This document shows, one piece after another, positions 1 through 6,826 of a stretch of 8,040 nucleotides of DNA. Below the pieces are notes generated by a model. That model made no database searches, was not told where the DNA came from, and saw only the letters and a program-made list of their open reading frames with translations. Positions within the stretch are counted from its first letter, which is position 1. Each line of letters opens with the position of its first letter. The stretch is from contig CAJWSN010000057.1 of assembly GCA_913046175.1 (NCBI GenBank), positions 1 through 8,040 on the forward strand. Reading direction: 5' to 3'. Source of the stretch: an uncultured Opitutia bacterium. Its GTDB lineage: Bacteria > Verrucomicrobiota > Verrucomicrobiia > Opitutales > JABJCN01. The translations under genes and the position numbers were made by a program.

Positions 1-411
1 ATCCAGGGAATGGGTGGGGTCGAATCCAACAAGGCTCAGCAACGCCATCGTCGCCAGAACCAATAAGAGCAGCACCCAACAGGTCAGGAACCGTTCAAGG
101 CGCTTCATGGTTCGAAGAGACTGAACAGTTATCAAATAAAAGATAAAAACCGGCAGAAGCTCCATGAAAGTGTGTTGGATGCGACCGGAAGTCACCACGA
201 TAAAAAGAAAGAAAATCAACATGAACCAATCGTGGGGAGTCTGCAGGAAGTCAGACTTGCGAATACCCCCAGGGCGCCGCAACATCGCCACCATTCCAAA
301 GATGGTGACCATCTGAATCGGCTTTAATTGCTTGAGTAACCCAAGCCACGGCCACTCGTGAGGCCGGATATAGTAAAGCGCCAGGAATATGATGGTTGAA
401 ACGAAATCCAT
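1..411 (-). CDS. O-antigen ligase/polymerase-like membrane protein, N-terminal part (runs off the window)
   Basis: I read this frame by translating the minus strand. It opens at ATG (411-409) and has no stop down to base 1, giving 137 residues with the C-terminus outside the window. It starts MDFVSTIIFLALYYIRPHEW. Hydrophobic stretches lie near residues 4-15, 31-44, 62-75, 83-98 and 109-129, so it is a polytopic inner-membrane protein. An early aromatic-rich helix ending in RP-(H/Q)-(E/D) is, from family knowledge, typical of O-antigen ligase/polymerase-type proteins, including those in exosortase-associated glycan loci. Such proteins act at the periplasmic face on lipid-linked glycans, either polymerising repeat units or transferring them to an acceptor. 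The catalytic periplasmic loop is not in the window, so ligase and polymerase cannot be told apart. The start follows the GT4 stop by 76 nt. An in-frame TAG at 456-454 bounds any upstream extension, and no clear Shine-Dalgarno is seen. A 186-nt frame on the same strand (436-251) is a shadow. Confidence 0.75.
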   Translation of the reverse strand, partial: MDFVSTIIFLALYYIRPHEWPWLGLLKQLKPIQMVTIFGMVAMLRRPGGIRKSDFLQTPHDWFMLIFFLFIVVTSGRIQHTFMELLPVFIFYLITVQSLRTMKRLERFLTCWVLLLLVLATMALLSLVGFDPTHSLD

Positions 412-426
412 GTGCAAAACTTTCGA

Positions 427-441
427 GGGGACACAAGCCCC
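427..441 (-). other. Small GC hairpin before the ligase-like gene
   Basis: On the minus strand GGGG (441-438), a 7-nt loop and CCCC (430-427) form a short stem that ends 15 nt before the ATG at 411. It lies in the 76-nt gap after the GT4 gene. There is no following T-run, so it is not a convincing terminator. It could influence translation of the ligase-like gene or be chance. Confidence 0.25.
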
Positions 442-487
442 ATGGAACCCGGTCTACCCTAGCAAAAAGCCAGGCAAGGGAAAGCCT

Positions 488-1612
488 TTATCCGCGTTTC
501 GACGCAAAGTCCTCATAGACCTGCAGATAGTCATGCATCATGCGGGCAAGTGAAAAACCCGCCTTGGCCTTGGCCCGGGCATGACAACCGACAGTCTGCA
601 GTTTCAGCAACCCTGCATCCAGCAGGCTCGAAATGATATTCTCAAGATCCCCGATCGACCCAATTTTATGCAGGAAACCATCCTCTCCATCTTTAATCAG
701 TTCCTCCGAACCGCAACTTCGGTTTGACAGAACGGGCACACCACAAGCCATTGCCTCCAAGGCACAATTGGATAAGCCCTCATTGACGCTTGGAATGAGA
801 AGAAGGTCGAGGCACTGGTAATATGGAAGTGGATCAGGATGAAACCCAACAGCTTGAATTCTTTGGGAAAACGGGTGGGCATCAATGGCCCTCAGCACCT
901 GTTGTTCATGATCGCCACCACCGCCCACTACGAGAAGGTGAAGGTTGGGGAAATCTCCTCCAAGCCGTGCAAATGCATCCAGGACAAAATTGTGACGTTT
1001 GTAACGACCGAACCTGCCGAAGATGCCGGCAACAACCGCATCACCCGACACCCCAAGCAACTCCCGACGAAGTTTGTCTTTCTCTCCGCAAGGACGAAAC
1101 TTTTCCACATCCACACCATTCTGCAGGGTCAATATTGAAGATTTAGAAAGTTTCAAGGCCTGGATTTGACGGGTCATCCCCAAGCCGACTGTATGAATCC
1201 TGTGGCAGAAGCGGTAAAGAATCTTGCGCTGCAATCGTTTGCGAAACCCCAAGTCAGTCCGGGTTAATTCAGCGTGCTCACCATGGAGAATCCTTACACC
1301 GGCACCCATGGACTTGGCCAGGATGGCATAAATCAATGGGCCAAGGTTGTGAGTGTGCAGGATATCGGGTTGGGTTTCACGTATCTTTTTGCACAAAGAC
1401 CAGCCAGTTCGAAGATCAAATCCATGTCGTTTGCCAAGGACATGCAAACGTGAAGGATTCGGGAAACGCGCTGACATCCTGCCCGCCTTGTCCAGACAGC
1501 AGACCTCCAAGGTTACCCGCTCAGGAGGCAGATTTCGGGCCAAGTTTAGAATCCCGTTCTCCATGCCCCCCGGGTCCAGGGAATAGACAATGTGCAGGAC
1601 CTTCAGGTTCAT
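488..1612 (-). CDS. Glycosyltransferase family 4 (GT-B fold), similar to PEP-CTERM/EpsH1-associated sugar transferases
   Basis: This 374-residue protein is a retaining GT-B glycosyltransferase that would add a nucleotide-activated sugar to a lipid-linked glycan on the cytoplasmic side of the inner membrane. The N-terminal acceptor domain (about 1-185) opens with VLHIVYSLDPGGMENG, the glycine-rich start seen in this family, and contains HTHN near 86-89. The C-terminal GT4 donor domain (about 190-360) has GIFGRFGRYKRH, a VVGGGG turn, and the EX7E signature with E278 and E286 in NEGLSNCALE, followed by AMACGVPV. The opening and length resemble the sugar transferases associated with PEP-CTERM/EpsH1 loci (TIGR03088 type); that assignment is from memory. 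The ATG overlaps the GT2 stop in an ATGA arrangement (1612-1609), which suggests translational coupling. The gene ends with TAA (490-488). The sugar and linkage cannot be predicted. The ORF is intact with both catalytic glutamates. Confidence 0.9.
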   Translation of the reverse strand: MNLKVLHIVYSLDPGGMENGILNLARNLPPERVTLEVCCLDKAGRMSARFPNPSRLHVLGKRHGFDLRTGWSLCKKIRETQPDILHTHNLGPLIYAILAKSMGAGVRILHGEHAELTRTDLGFRKRLQRKILYRFCHRIHTVGLGMTRQIQALKLSKSSILTLQNGVDVEKFRPCGEKDKLRRELLGVSGDAVVAGIFGRFGRYKRHNFVLDAFARLGGDFPNLHLLVVGGGGDHEQQVLRAIDAHPFSQRIQAVGFHPDPLPYYQCLDLLLIPSVNEGLSNCALEAMACGVPVLSNRSCGSEELIKDGEDGFLHKIGSIGDLENIISSLLDAGLLKLQTVGCHARAKAKAGFSLARMMHDYLQVYEDFASKRG

Positions 1613-2583
1613 GAGGCTTTGCTCTCAACATGAAAAAGACTTTTCAACCATGCAAAAATAAACCTGAAAAATGCCCGGAGGCGAAAAAAAGCAGGAACAT
1701 CCAACCGGGAATGTTTCATTGGGAACGGCCAGAGGAGCAGCGACCGAAGAATGCCTGCAAGCGCAGCACCCCGATTCCCCTCACCAAAAAAGATCCAGGA
1801 AATCTGATAGTCCAGTATGCTGTAAGCCTGCATCCAAAATGGCAGGTTCACACGAGGAACAAGGTTCTCCCGTCGAGCTTTGGCCAAAACCTTCCTGATG
1901 TTGTTTCGCATTCGCAATCCATTGCCGCTCATGTTGCTCCCATGCTTGCGCACCCGGATCAACATATCAGGGAGAATCCATAGGCGACAAACGGAGGACA
2001 ACCGGATCCACATGTCCCGGTCCTCCGAACTCCGCAGTTCCGTGTCAAAACCCCCTGTTTTGAGAAATAGATCTTTCCGAACCACAGTTGCACCTGGGAA
2101 AAAACGATTCTTGAGCAACAAATCCCGGGTATTCACCTCGCCTGTGATGGAATCATGGGCTCGATCCGGAATCCTTTTTCCATCCGCACCGATCTTGTGG
2201 TCCAGACAGGCCACCAGGCCAAAGGAATCCGGCAGTTCCTGCAACTTGTCGATAAGGGTCGAAACAAACTCCGGTTCCCATTCGTCATCTGCATCCAGGA
2301 ATGCCAGCAAGTCATGGGATGCCAGGGCAATCCCATTGTTCCTGGAGGCAGAAAGTCCCTGGTTTTCCTGATGAATATAACGGATGCGACCCGCATAAAG
2401 GGCCGCCACCTCCGCAGTATTGTCGGAGGATCCATCATCAATGACGATCACCTCGAGGTTGGAGTAGGTTTGACCCAGGACAGAGTCCAGTGCAGCCCCT
2501 AGAAAACGCGCATAGTTATAGCAGGGGATTATAACACTGACCCCAGGAAAACCCGGATTTACTTTGCCCGCCTCCTTTTGCAC
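1609..2583 (-). CDS. Glycosyltransferase family 2 (GT-A fold)
   Basis: This is an inverting GT-A glycosyltransferase likely to add one sugar of the repeat unit at the cytoplasmic membrane. Numbered from the GTG at 2583 (324 aa), VSVIIPCYN lies at 15-23, the nucleotide-binding VIDDGSSDN at about 47-55, the metal-binding DAD in FLDADDEW at 97-99, and the SSEDRDMW catalytic-base region at 185-192. All the usual GT2 motifs are intact. The last 60 residues are hydrophobic, basic and aromatic (WIFFGEG, RAFFRFIFAW) and probably associate with the membrane. The start is uncertain. The frame is open up to an ATG at 2697, but that would overlap the Wzc gene by 92 nt. TTG at 2625 has a GGGGAG 12 nt upstream but still overlaps. 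GTG at 2583 lies 22 nt after the Wzc stop but has no Shine-Dalgarno. A perfect AGGAGG (2576-2571) sits 8 nt before a GTA codon. The stop overlaps the GT4 start by 4 nt. Confidence 0.88.
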   Translation of the reverse strand: MQKEAGKVNPGFPGVSVIIPCYNYARFLGAALDSVLGQTYSNLEVIVIDDGSSDNTAEVAALYAGRIRYIHQENQGLSASRNNGIALASHDLLAFLDADDEWEPEFVSTLIDKLQELPDSFGLVACLDHKIGADGKRIPDRAHDSITGEVNTRDLLLKNRFFPGATVVRKDLFLKTGGFDTELRSSEDRDMWIRLSSVCRLWILPDMLIRVRKHGSNMSGNGLRMRNNIRKVLAKARRENLVPRVNLPFWMQAYSILDYQISWIFFGEGNRGAALAGILRSLLLWPFPMKHSRLDVPAFFRLRAFFRFIFAWLKSLFHVESKAS

Positions 2584-2605
2584 GAAAGAAAGGTGGGAAC
2601 CCCGG

Positions 2606-4807
2606 TCAGGATGAAAGGGGAACAATACCGCCGGAATCTCCCCCCCCTTGTTGATAATACTCGTAGTTCCGGTAGTAGTAACGGTAGTATTTCCCACCCG
2701 TACGAAAGTTCACGCGGTTGAGAATGAAACCCAGGATGGGGATGCGACTCTTTTGAATCTGGTCCACTGCCAGCCGAACCTGGGTGAAAACAGTATGCCC
2801 CGCGGAGATGATAAGCACCAAGCCATCCAGCGAGTCCTTCATCATAAACACATCAGGCAAGCCAAGCAATGGAGGGCCGTCCACAATAATCCTTGAGTAT
2901 TGCATGCGCAAGCCAACCATCAAGGCACTAAAATCCTTCCCTCCCAAGTTTTCAATTGCGTTGGTGGAGTAATGGCCAGATGGAAGAAAATCCAGATTCT
3001 CCTCAAAATTTATGGGCTCTATCTGTGCGGGGCCAGCCAGGAAATCAGCCAGCCCCGGGACTTTCTTTCCGACGACCTTGCGAGTCTGCTTGCCACGCCT
3101 GAGGTCAGCATCGATCAACAAGGTTCGCTCTCCAAGTTCCGAAAAGGATTTGGCCAGTTCCAGTGAATTGAGACTCTTCCCCTCCTGGGGCATTGAGCTG
3201 CTGATAATGATTACCTGGGATCTGCTCATCTCATCCCGCCGTAAAATCAAATTGGTGCGAATCACCCGGTACGATTCCTTGAACAAGGGCATTTCCTTAT
3301 GGAGAAGCTCACTGTTTTCACTAAGATTCCCGGGCAGCTCAGGCACGAGACCCAGCCCGAAGATCTGCAGCTCCGTCTCAACATTTTCAGGGGTTTTCAC
3401 ACTCGAGTCCATGTATTCCACAAAATAGGCCAGGCCAATCCCGAGTAAAAGGGCTCCACTCATGCAAAACAATAAGAGCCTCCCCTTTTGAGGAACAATG
3501 GATCCCGGACTTTCCTCGACCAAACCCAGGTAGGAAATTTCTGCAAAGGGATCGATGGAGTGAGAGAGTCGGATACTGTCCACCTTGTCCCGAAGCTTGT
3601 CGTGCCTCTTCTGGAAATCCTTGATCATTCGGTCAATGTGCACAACCGCCCTCTCCGCTTCGCCAAAGGCACTTTCCAACTCCGCGTGCCGGGATTTAAG
3701 GTTTCTCAAAACCCCACCCTGCGAAATCGCCTTGAAGTAGGACAAATTGAAAGTATTGAACGCCAGGTTGTATTTCTCTTCCAATTCCGCCTGTAGCTTG
3801 TCCAGTTCCGCCTTCATTTCCTTCATTTCTGGATGACCGTCCAAGAAAACCTTCCCCTTTTCTGCACGGTCTAATTTCAACTTGTCCCTGCGGTCCACGA
3901 GTTTCATCCATTCCTTGTGGTCCTGTGAGACATTCTCCGGCTTCACCACGACTACAGAGGGCCCATTCGGTGTGGGGGGGGCCGGCGGGCCCCCGACTTG
4001 CGGAATCCGCAACGGGACCGACTGACCTATTTTAAGACTCGGGTCTTCGAAAGTGCTCAATATGGAGAATTTTTCAACCAAGCTGATGCCGTCCTGCTTA
4101 AGTTCCGTCAAAATACGCTCCATCGAATTCACACTTGTCTCGTTTTGAACAATCAAGCGATCCAGGTTGTCCAAATACTTTTTCTCCTCCTTGAGGTGGC
4201 TATAATTCAACCGCTGCTCCAATTCAATTTTCTCCTGCTGGAGGCGATTGATCTCCTCAGCTGCAACATCACGATCACTCACACTTTTCTGAATCTCGAC
4301 CCGTGCCTTTGCATCCCTCCTTTTTTCACGATCAATTTTATACTCTTCCACAAGGTACTCTCCCCAGCGGCGAACCACCAACGGGTCGTATCCGTAAATG
4401 TTCAACACAACCACACTGTCATCCAAATCCTCGGGCCCTTTGTTCTTCCCTACTGAGATTTTTTTGATCAGGTTCCTGCGAATGCTGTTGTAACTCATGT
4501 TTACACCCAGTCGCCGGACCGCCAGGGTATAAATGCGCTCACTGGGCAAGTGTGTTTTGAGGGCACTGATGCCTGGTCGTTCCCCCCAATACTTCTGCTT
4601 GTCCACAGGATCCTTGATATAGACACACTTCACGTGGGACTTCGCCTGATAAACTGGTCGCGCGTAGCAGAAGTAGAACAACCCAATCGTCAGGACAAGG
4701 CACACGGTCAACACCACCAAACGGGAGTGCTTCAGGATGATGCCCACATGAGCAAAGATGTCATCGGCGGAAAAGCCTTTTTCCTCACCGCTGTTGCCCT
4801 GCTCCAT
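2606..4807 (-). CDS. wzc: Wzc-like polysaccharide co-polymerase with bacterial tyrosine kinase domain
   Basis: This 733-residue inner-membrane protein is predicted to control EPS chain length and to couple assembly to export through the outer-membrane channel. A Wzz domain starts after TM1 (about 29-48). The periplasmic part contains long coiled coils (about 158-245 and 300-415) separated by a Pro-rich linker (269-284, with PPAPPTP). TM2 is at about 443-465. The cytoplasmic BY-kinase domain has Walker A around PQEGKS (540-545), Walker A' LLIDADLRR (563-571) and Walker B IIVDGPP (640-646). It ends in a tyrosine cluster with eight Tyr between 707 and 718, the usual autophosphorylation tail. Co-polymerase and kinase lie in one chain, as in proteobacterial Wzc and unlike the split proteins of Firmicutes. 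The ATG at 4807 has a weak GGA 9 nt upstream. The gene follows the Wza-like gene by 88 nt. A cognate phosphatase is not in the window. Confidence 0.93.
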   Translation of the reverse strand: MEQGNSGEEKGFSADDIFAHVGIILKHSRLVVLTVCLVLTIGLFYFCYARPVYQAKSHVKCVYIKDPVDKQKYWGERPGISALKTHLPSERIYTLAVRRLGVNMSYNSIRRNLIKKISVGKNKGPEDLDDSVVVLNIYGYDPLVVRRWGEYLVEEYKIDREKRRDAKARVEIQKSVSDRDVAAEEINRLQQEKIELEQRLNYSHLKEEKKYLDNLDRLIVQNETSVNSMERILTELKQDGISLVEKFSILSTFEDPSLKIGQSVPLRIPQVGGPPAPPTPNGPSVVVVKPENVSQDHKEWMKLVDRRDKLKLDRAEKGKVFLDGHPEMKEMKAELDKLQAELEEKYNLAFNTFNLSYFKAISQGGVLRNLKSRHAELESAFGEAERAVVHIDRMIKDFQKRHDKLRDKVDSIRLSHSIDPFAEISYLGLVEESPGSIVPQKGRLLLFCMSGALLLGIGLAYFVEYMDSSVKTPENVETELQIFGLGLVPELPGNLSENSELLHKEMPLFKESYRVIRTNLILRRDEMSRSQVIIISSSMPQEGKSLNSLELAKSFSELGERTLLIDADLRRGKQTRKVVGKKVPGLADFLAGPAQIEPINFEENLDFLPSGHYSTNAIENLGGKDFSALMVGLRMQYSRIIVDGPPLLGLPDVFMMKDSLDGLVLIISAGHTVFTQVRLAVDQIQKSRIPILGFILNRVNFRTGGKYYRYYYRNYEYYQQGGGDSGGIVPLSS
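2640..2647 (-). repeat. G8 homopolymer in the wzc 3' end
   Basis: Eight consecutive C on the plus strand read as G8 on the coding strand, in the Gly codons just after the tyrosine cluster. Loss of one base would shift wzc into the frame of the downstream GT2 gene; other length changes would alter only the last ten or so residues. Tracts of this length can be slippage-prone. Nothing here shows actual variation. Confidence 0.6.
3974..3981 (-). repeat. C8 homopolymer in the Pro-rich linker of wzc
   Basis: Eight G on the plus strand are C8 on the coding strand and encode part of the APP segment of the PPAPPTP linker between the two coiled coils. A one-base slip here would truncate the protein before TM2 and the kinase domain. 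Confidence 0.6.
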
Positions 4808-4822
4808 TGTTCAATGTCCAAA

Positions 4823-4851
4823 GTCTGAAGTTCACCCCGCAACATTCAGAC
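4823..4851 (-). promoter_or_regulatory. Hairpin in the wza-wzc intergenic leader
   Basis: On the minus strand GTCTGAA, a bulged T and GTT pair with AAC and TTCAGAC, giving ten base pairs around the 8-nt loop GCGGGGTG. The hairpin ends 15 nt before the wzc ATG and leaves the weak GGA ribosome-binding element single stranded. It is followed by only three T, so a strong terminator is unlikely. Roles as an mRNA-processing, stability or translational-control element are possible but inferred. Confidence 0.5.
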
Positions 4852-4882
4852 GGAGCACAAACCATAGGATGAATAATCAAGA

Positions 4883-4897
4883 AGGATTTTCAATCCT
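4883..4897 (-). other. Short hairpin overlapping the wza stop codon
   Basis: AGGATT-GAA-AATCCT forms a 6-bp stem with a 3-nt loop directly at the TAG stop of the Wza-like gene, followed by TCTTGATTATT. It could be a weak transcription-end or attenuating element, but the stem is AT-rich and the T-run interrupted. Confidence in a function is low. Confidence 0.25.
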
Positions 4898-6758
4898 ATA
4901 AACTGAAAAACTTTTCGGGGACCACAACAATGTCCCTTGCTTTCAGCTCGACATCGGATTCCAGCCCGAGCTGCACATTCCTGATGTTCACGGGGATGTG
5001 CACCTTTTGACCACCGCCAACCTCACGAACAACGTATACTTTCTTGGGGTTGGCAAAGGGAGCAAAGCCCCCCTTGGACAAAATTGCAGAATAAGCACTA
5101 ACACCGACGTCTTCAGGCAAAGCCAAAAAGCCGGGGCCTTTTACCCGCCCGGTAACAAAAACACCATTGTCGCGACCCTGTGAAGGTCTGGCTGGGTCCT
5201 CCATCTGCTGCAACCCCCTCAATCCTCCAAAATCTCCACCGGATGTGGTGGCAGACTCAACGACCTTGGCGGGAAGGTGAAGAATATCTCCATCTCGAAG
5301 TATCAAGTCATTAGCCAATCCTCCACCCTTAAGAATCTCATTCACGTTGATTTCCTCAACCAGGTTGCTGCCATTAACCAACCGCATCAGGCGAACTCGC
5401 GAAAGATCGGCAACCGGACTTTCTCCACCCGACTGGATGATGGTGTTCAGGATGGTTGGGACACGTCCACGCACCATCTTGAAGGATCCCGGACGCTTAA
5501 ACTCACCCATCAGGTAAATTACGCCACCACTATCCTCCTCCACATTAGAATCCGGCCTTTCAATGATAATGGTCGGATTGACAATCATGGTCTGGCTGAA
5601 CGCCTTTGCCACGTTAGCCTCCGCAGCAGGAATCGTCATGGAGGCAACCTGCACCCGACCCACCCGGGGGATCAAGACGTAACCGCCCTGACGGACTTGG
5701 TACATCCCGTTAAAGGATTCATCCTGCATGACAAACAACTCAATGGTTTCCCCATTTTGAATAAGTTCGGATCCAGCGGCACGGGATTTGTTCCCTGGTG
5801 TTAAATTGGATCCCATCGGCTTGACTTCTGCCGGATTTGCAAGCCTCTCCTGGAGTTGAACCACCTCGGCATCCACAATACGCAACTGGCTTCTCAGACC
5901 GGCAAGTTCAGCTTCCCGGGTTTGGACTTGGACGGCATCACCGGACTGTTGTGCCCGAAGGAGGGCAATGTTGGCGGTTGAAATCTGTGAGGTAAGATTG
6001 TCAATTTGCTCACGCTTAACTGATAGTTGCTGGGTGATCGTGCTCAGGTCTGCCATTGGAGCCGTGGAGGTTAAGGGCGCCGGCGCTGCGGATTGAGAAC
6101 TGACAGAAGGAGAAGCTCCACCCAATCCAGCAAGAGGATCAGGCGTGGAAGTCAGACCTGGCGGAAAAACAGGAGACACCGATGGCAGGGGAATTGTAGG
6201 AGTTACCGGAGGCAGGGAAGCAACCACACTTTCTTGAAAGCCGGCAAAATCAAGCTTGCCACCGGATGGTGCCGGTTGAACCTGAGGCAATGCTGGTATC
6301 GATGGCAGGGACGGCACAGCGGTCGGGTTGACTGGAGGCAGGGTCAACCCATTCTGAAGGGCAATGATCCGGGCCTGTTCGCTGGCACTGAGGGGCGTTG
6401 TGGGCGGGGCGACAACAGTTGGAGCAGGGATTGACAGGACGGGCGGGGCGGCAACAGTTGGAGTTGCAGGGTTTGACAGGACGGGCGGGGCGGCAACAGG
6501 CTCACTTGGGGTGAGGTTTTGAATCAGGCGACGAACCGTAACATCCTCAACGTCCAGCTGGCTGGCACGTAAAAGAAATTGACGGGCGCGGGGAATGTCG
6601 CCGGCAATGTAAGCTGAGAAAGCAGCACTAACCAAGTCTGCCTTGGTCTGACCAAGTGCAGGTACGCTGGCCGGAATCCCTTGACCGGGAAGGTCTGGGG
6701 TAGTTCCAATAAAAGACCCAAGGAAAACAAGGAAAATAAATGGTTGATTCAATCTCAT
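4896..6758 (-). CDS. Wza-like polysaccharide export protein (OPX) with SLBB domains and a long Pro-rich N-terminus
   Basis: This is a periplasmic/outer-membrane exporter that should form the outlet for the glycan and work with the Wzc-like partner. I prefer the ATG at 6758 (620 aa) because it gives a compact signal peptide, MRLNQPFIFLVFLGSFIG; ATG 6779 adds seven residues, and neither has a clear Shine-Dalgarno. With the 6758 start, residues 40-83 look TPR-like (AAFSAYIAGDIPRARQFLLRA), 84-238 are Pro/Ala/Ser-rich with repeats, and 239-307 form a coiled coil. About 330-398 is the poly-export domain (YVLIPRVGRVQV, NPTIIIERP). SLBB-type domains follow at about 413-498 (IYLMGEFKRPGSF) and 531-615 (VFVTGRVKGPGF). 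Family members such as E. coli Wza are about 380 aa lipoproteins. This one is much longer and has no lipobox; its only cysteine would be residue 2 of the longer start. It is probably the first gene of the EPS operon. Confidence 0.88.
   Translation of the reverse strand: MRLNQPFIFLVFLGSFIGTTPDLPGQGIPASVPALGQTKADLVSAAFSAYIAGDIPRARQFLLRASQLDVEDVTVRRLIQNLTPSEPVAAPPVLSNPATPTVAAPPVLSIPAPTVVAPPTTPLSASEQARIIALQNGLTLPPVNPTAVPSLPSIPALPQVQPAPSGGKLDFAGFQESVVASLPPVTPTIPLPSVSPVFPPGLTSTPDPLAGLGGASPSVSSQSAAPAPLTSTAPMADLSTITQQLSVKREQIDNLTSQISTANIALLRAQQSGDAVQVQTREAELAGLRSQLRIVDAEVVQLQERLANPAEVKPMGSNLTPGNKSRAAGSELIQNGETIELFVMQDESFNGMYQVRQGGYVLIPRVGRVQVASMTIPAAEANVAKAFSQTMIVNPTIIIERPDSNVEEDSGGVIYLMGEFKRPGSFKMVRGRVPTILNTIIQSGGESPVADLSRVRLMRLVNGSNLVEEINVNEILKGGGLANDLILRDGDILHLPAKVVESATTSGGDFGGLRGLQQMEDPARPSQGRDNGVFVTGRVKGPGFLALPEDVGVSAYSAILSKGGFAPFANPKKVYVVREVGGGQKVHIPVNIRNVQLGLESDVELKARDIVVVPEKFFSL
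6402..6498 (-). repeat. Tandem imperfect repeats (39-42 bp period) in the wza Pro-rich region
   Basis: Two identical 26-bp blocks occur at 6431-6456 and 6473-6498 (plus strand, beginning TTGACAGGACGGGCGGGGCG), 42 bp apart. A diverged third copy of the GGGCGGGGCG(A/G)CAACAGTT part is at 6402-6420, 39 bp before the middle copy. All offsets are multiples of three, so the reading frame is kept. They encode the repeated peptide APPVLS followed by Pro/Thr/Val-rich spacers. Confidence 0.8.
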
Positions 6759-6812
6759 GATTGGAGCTTGGCCGCACATTCTTCAATGGCTGGACAGGCG
6801 GAATTGAGGGTA

Positions 6813-6826
6813 AGTTTCACCAAACT
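6813..6826 (-). other. Small hairpin in the wza leader
   Basis: AGTTT-GGTG-AAACT on the minus strand is a perfect 5-bp stem with a 4-nt loop, 33 nt before the ATG at 6779 and 54 nt before the one at 6758. Its loop and 3' arm (GGTGAAACTT) resemble those of the wzc leader hairpin (GGTGAACTT). Confidence 0.3.

Noticed and set aside
11..30. TCGAATCC resembling the tRNA T-loop 3' side, as a possible att repeat
   Set aside because: Only eight bases match and they fall inside a coding region; this is expected by chance.
251..436. Minus-strand 61-codon frame at the ligase-like locus
   Set aside because: A different frame from 411 is open through the window edge and encodes a clear polytopic membrane protein with YIRPHEW; the 61-codon frame is its shadow.
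1880..2371. Plus-strand open frame of 163 codons
   Set aside because: It lies wholly inside the GT2 gene, which has all its family motifs; the plus-strand translation is Ser/Arg-rich with no recognisable domain.
3160..3200. Deviant Walker A in Wzc (PQEGKSLN in place of PGEGKST)
   Set aside because: The essential GKS is present, with intact Walker A' and B motifs, so there is no reason to think the kinase is inactive.
5277..5804. Plus-strand open frame of 175 codons
   Set aside because: It is antisense to the conserved export/SLBB region of the Wza-like gene and has no recognisable motifs; a shadow.
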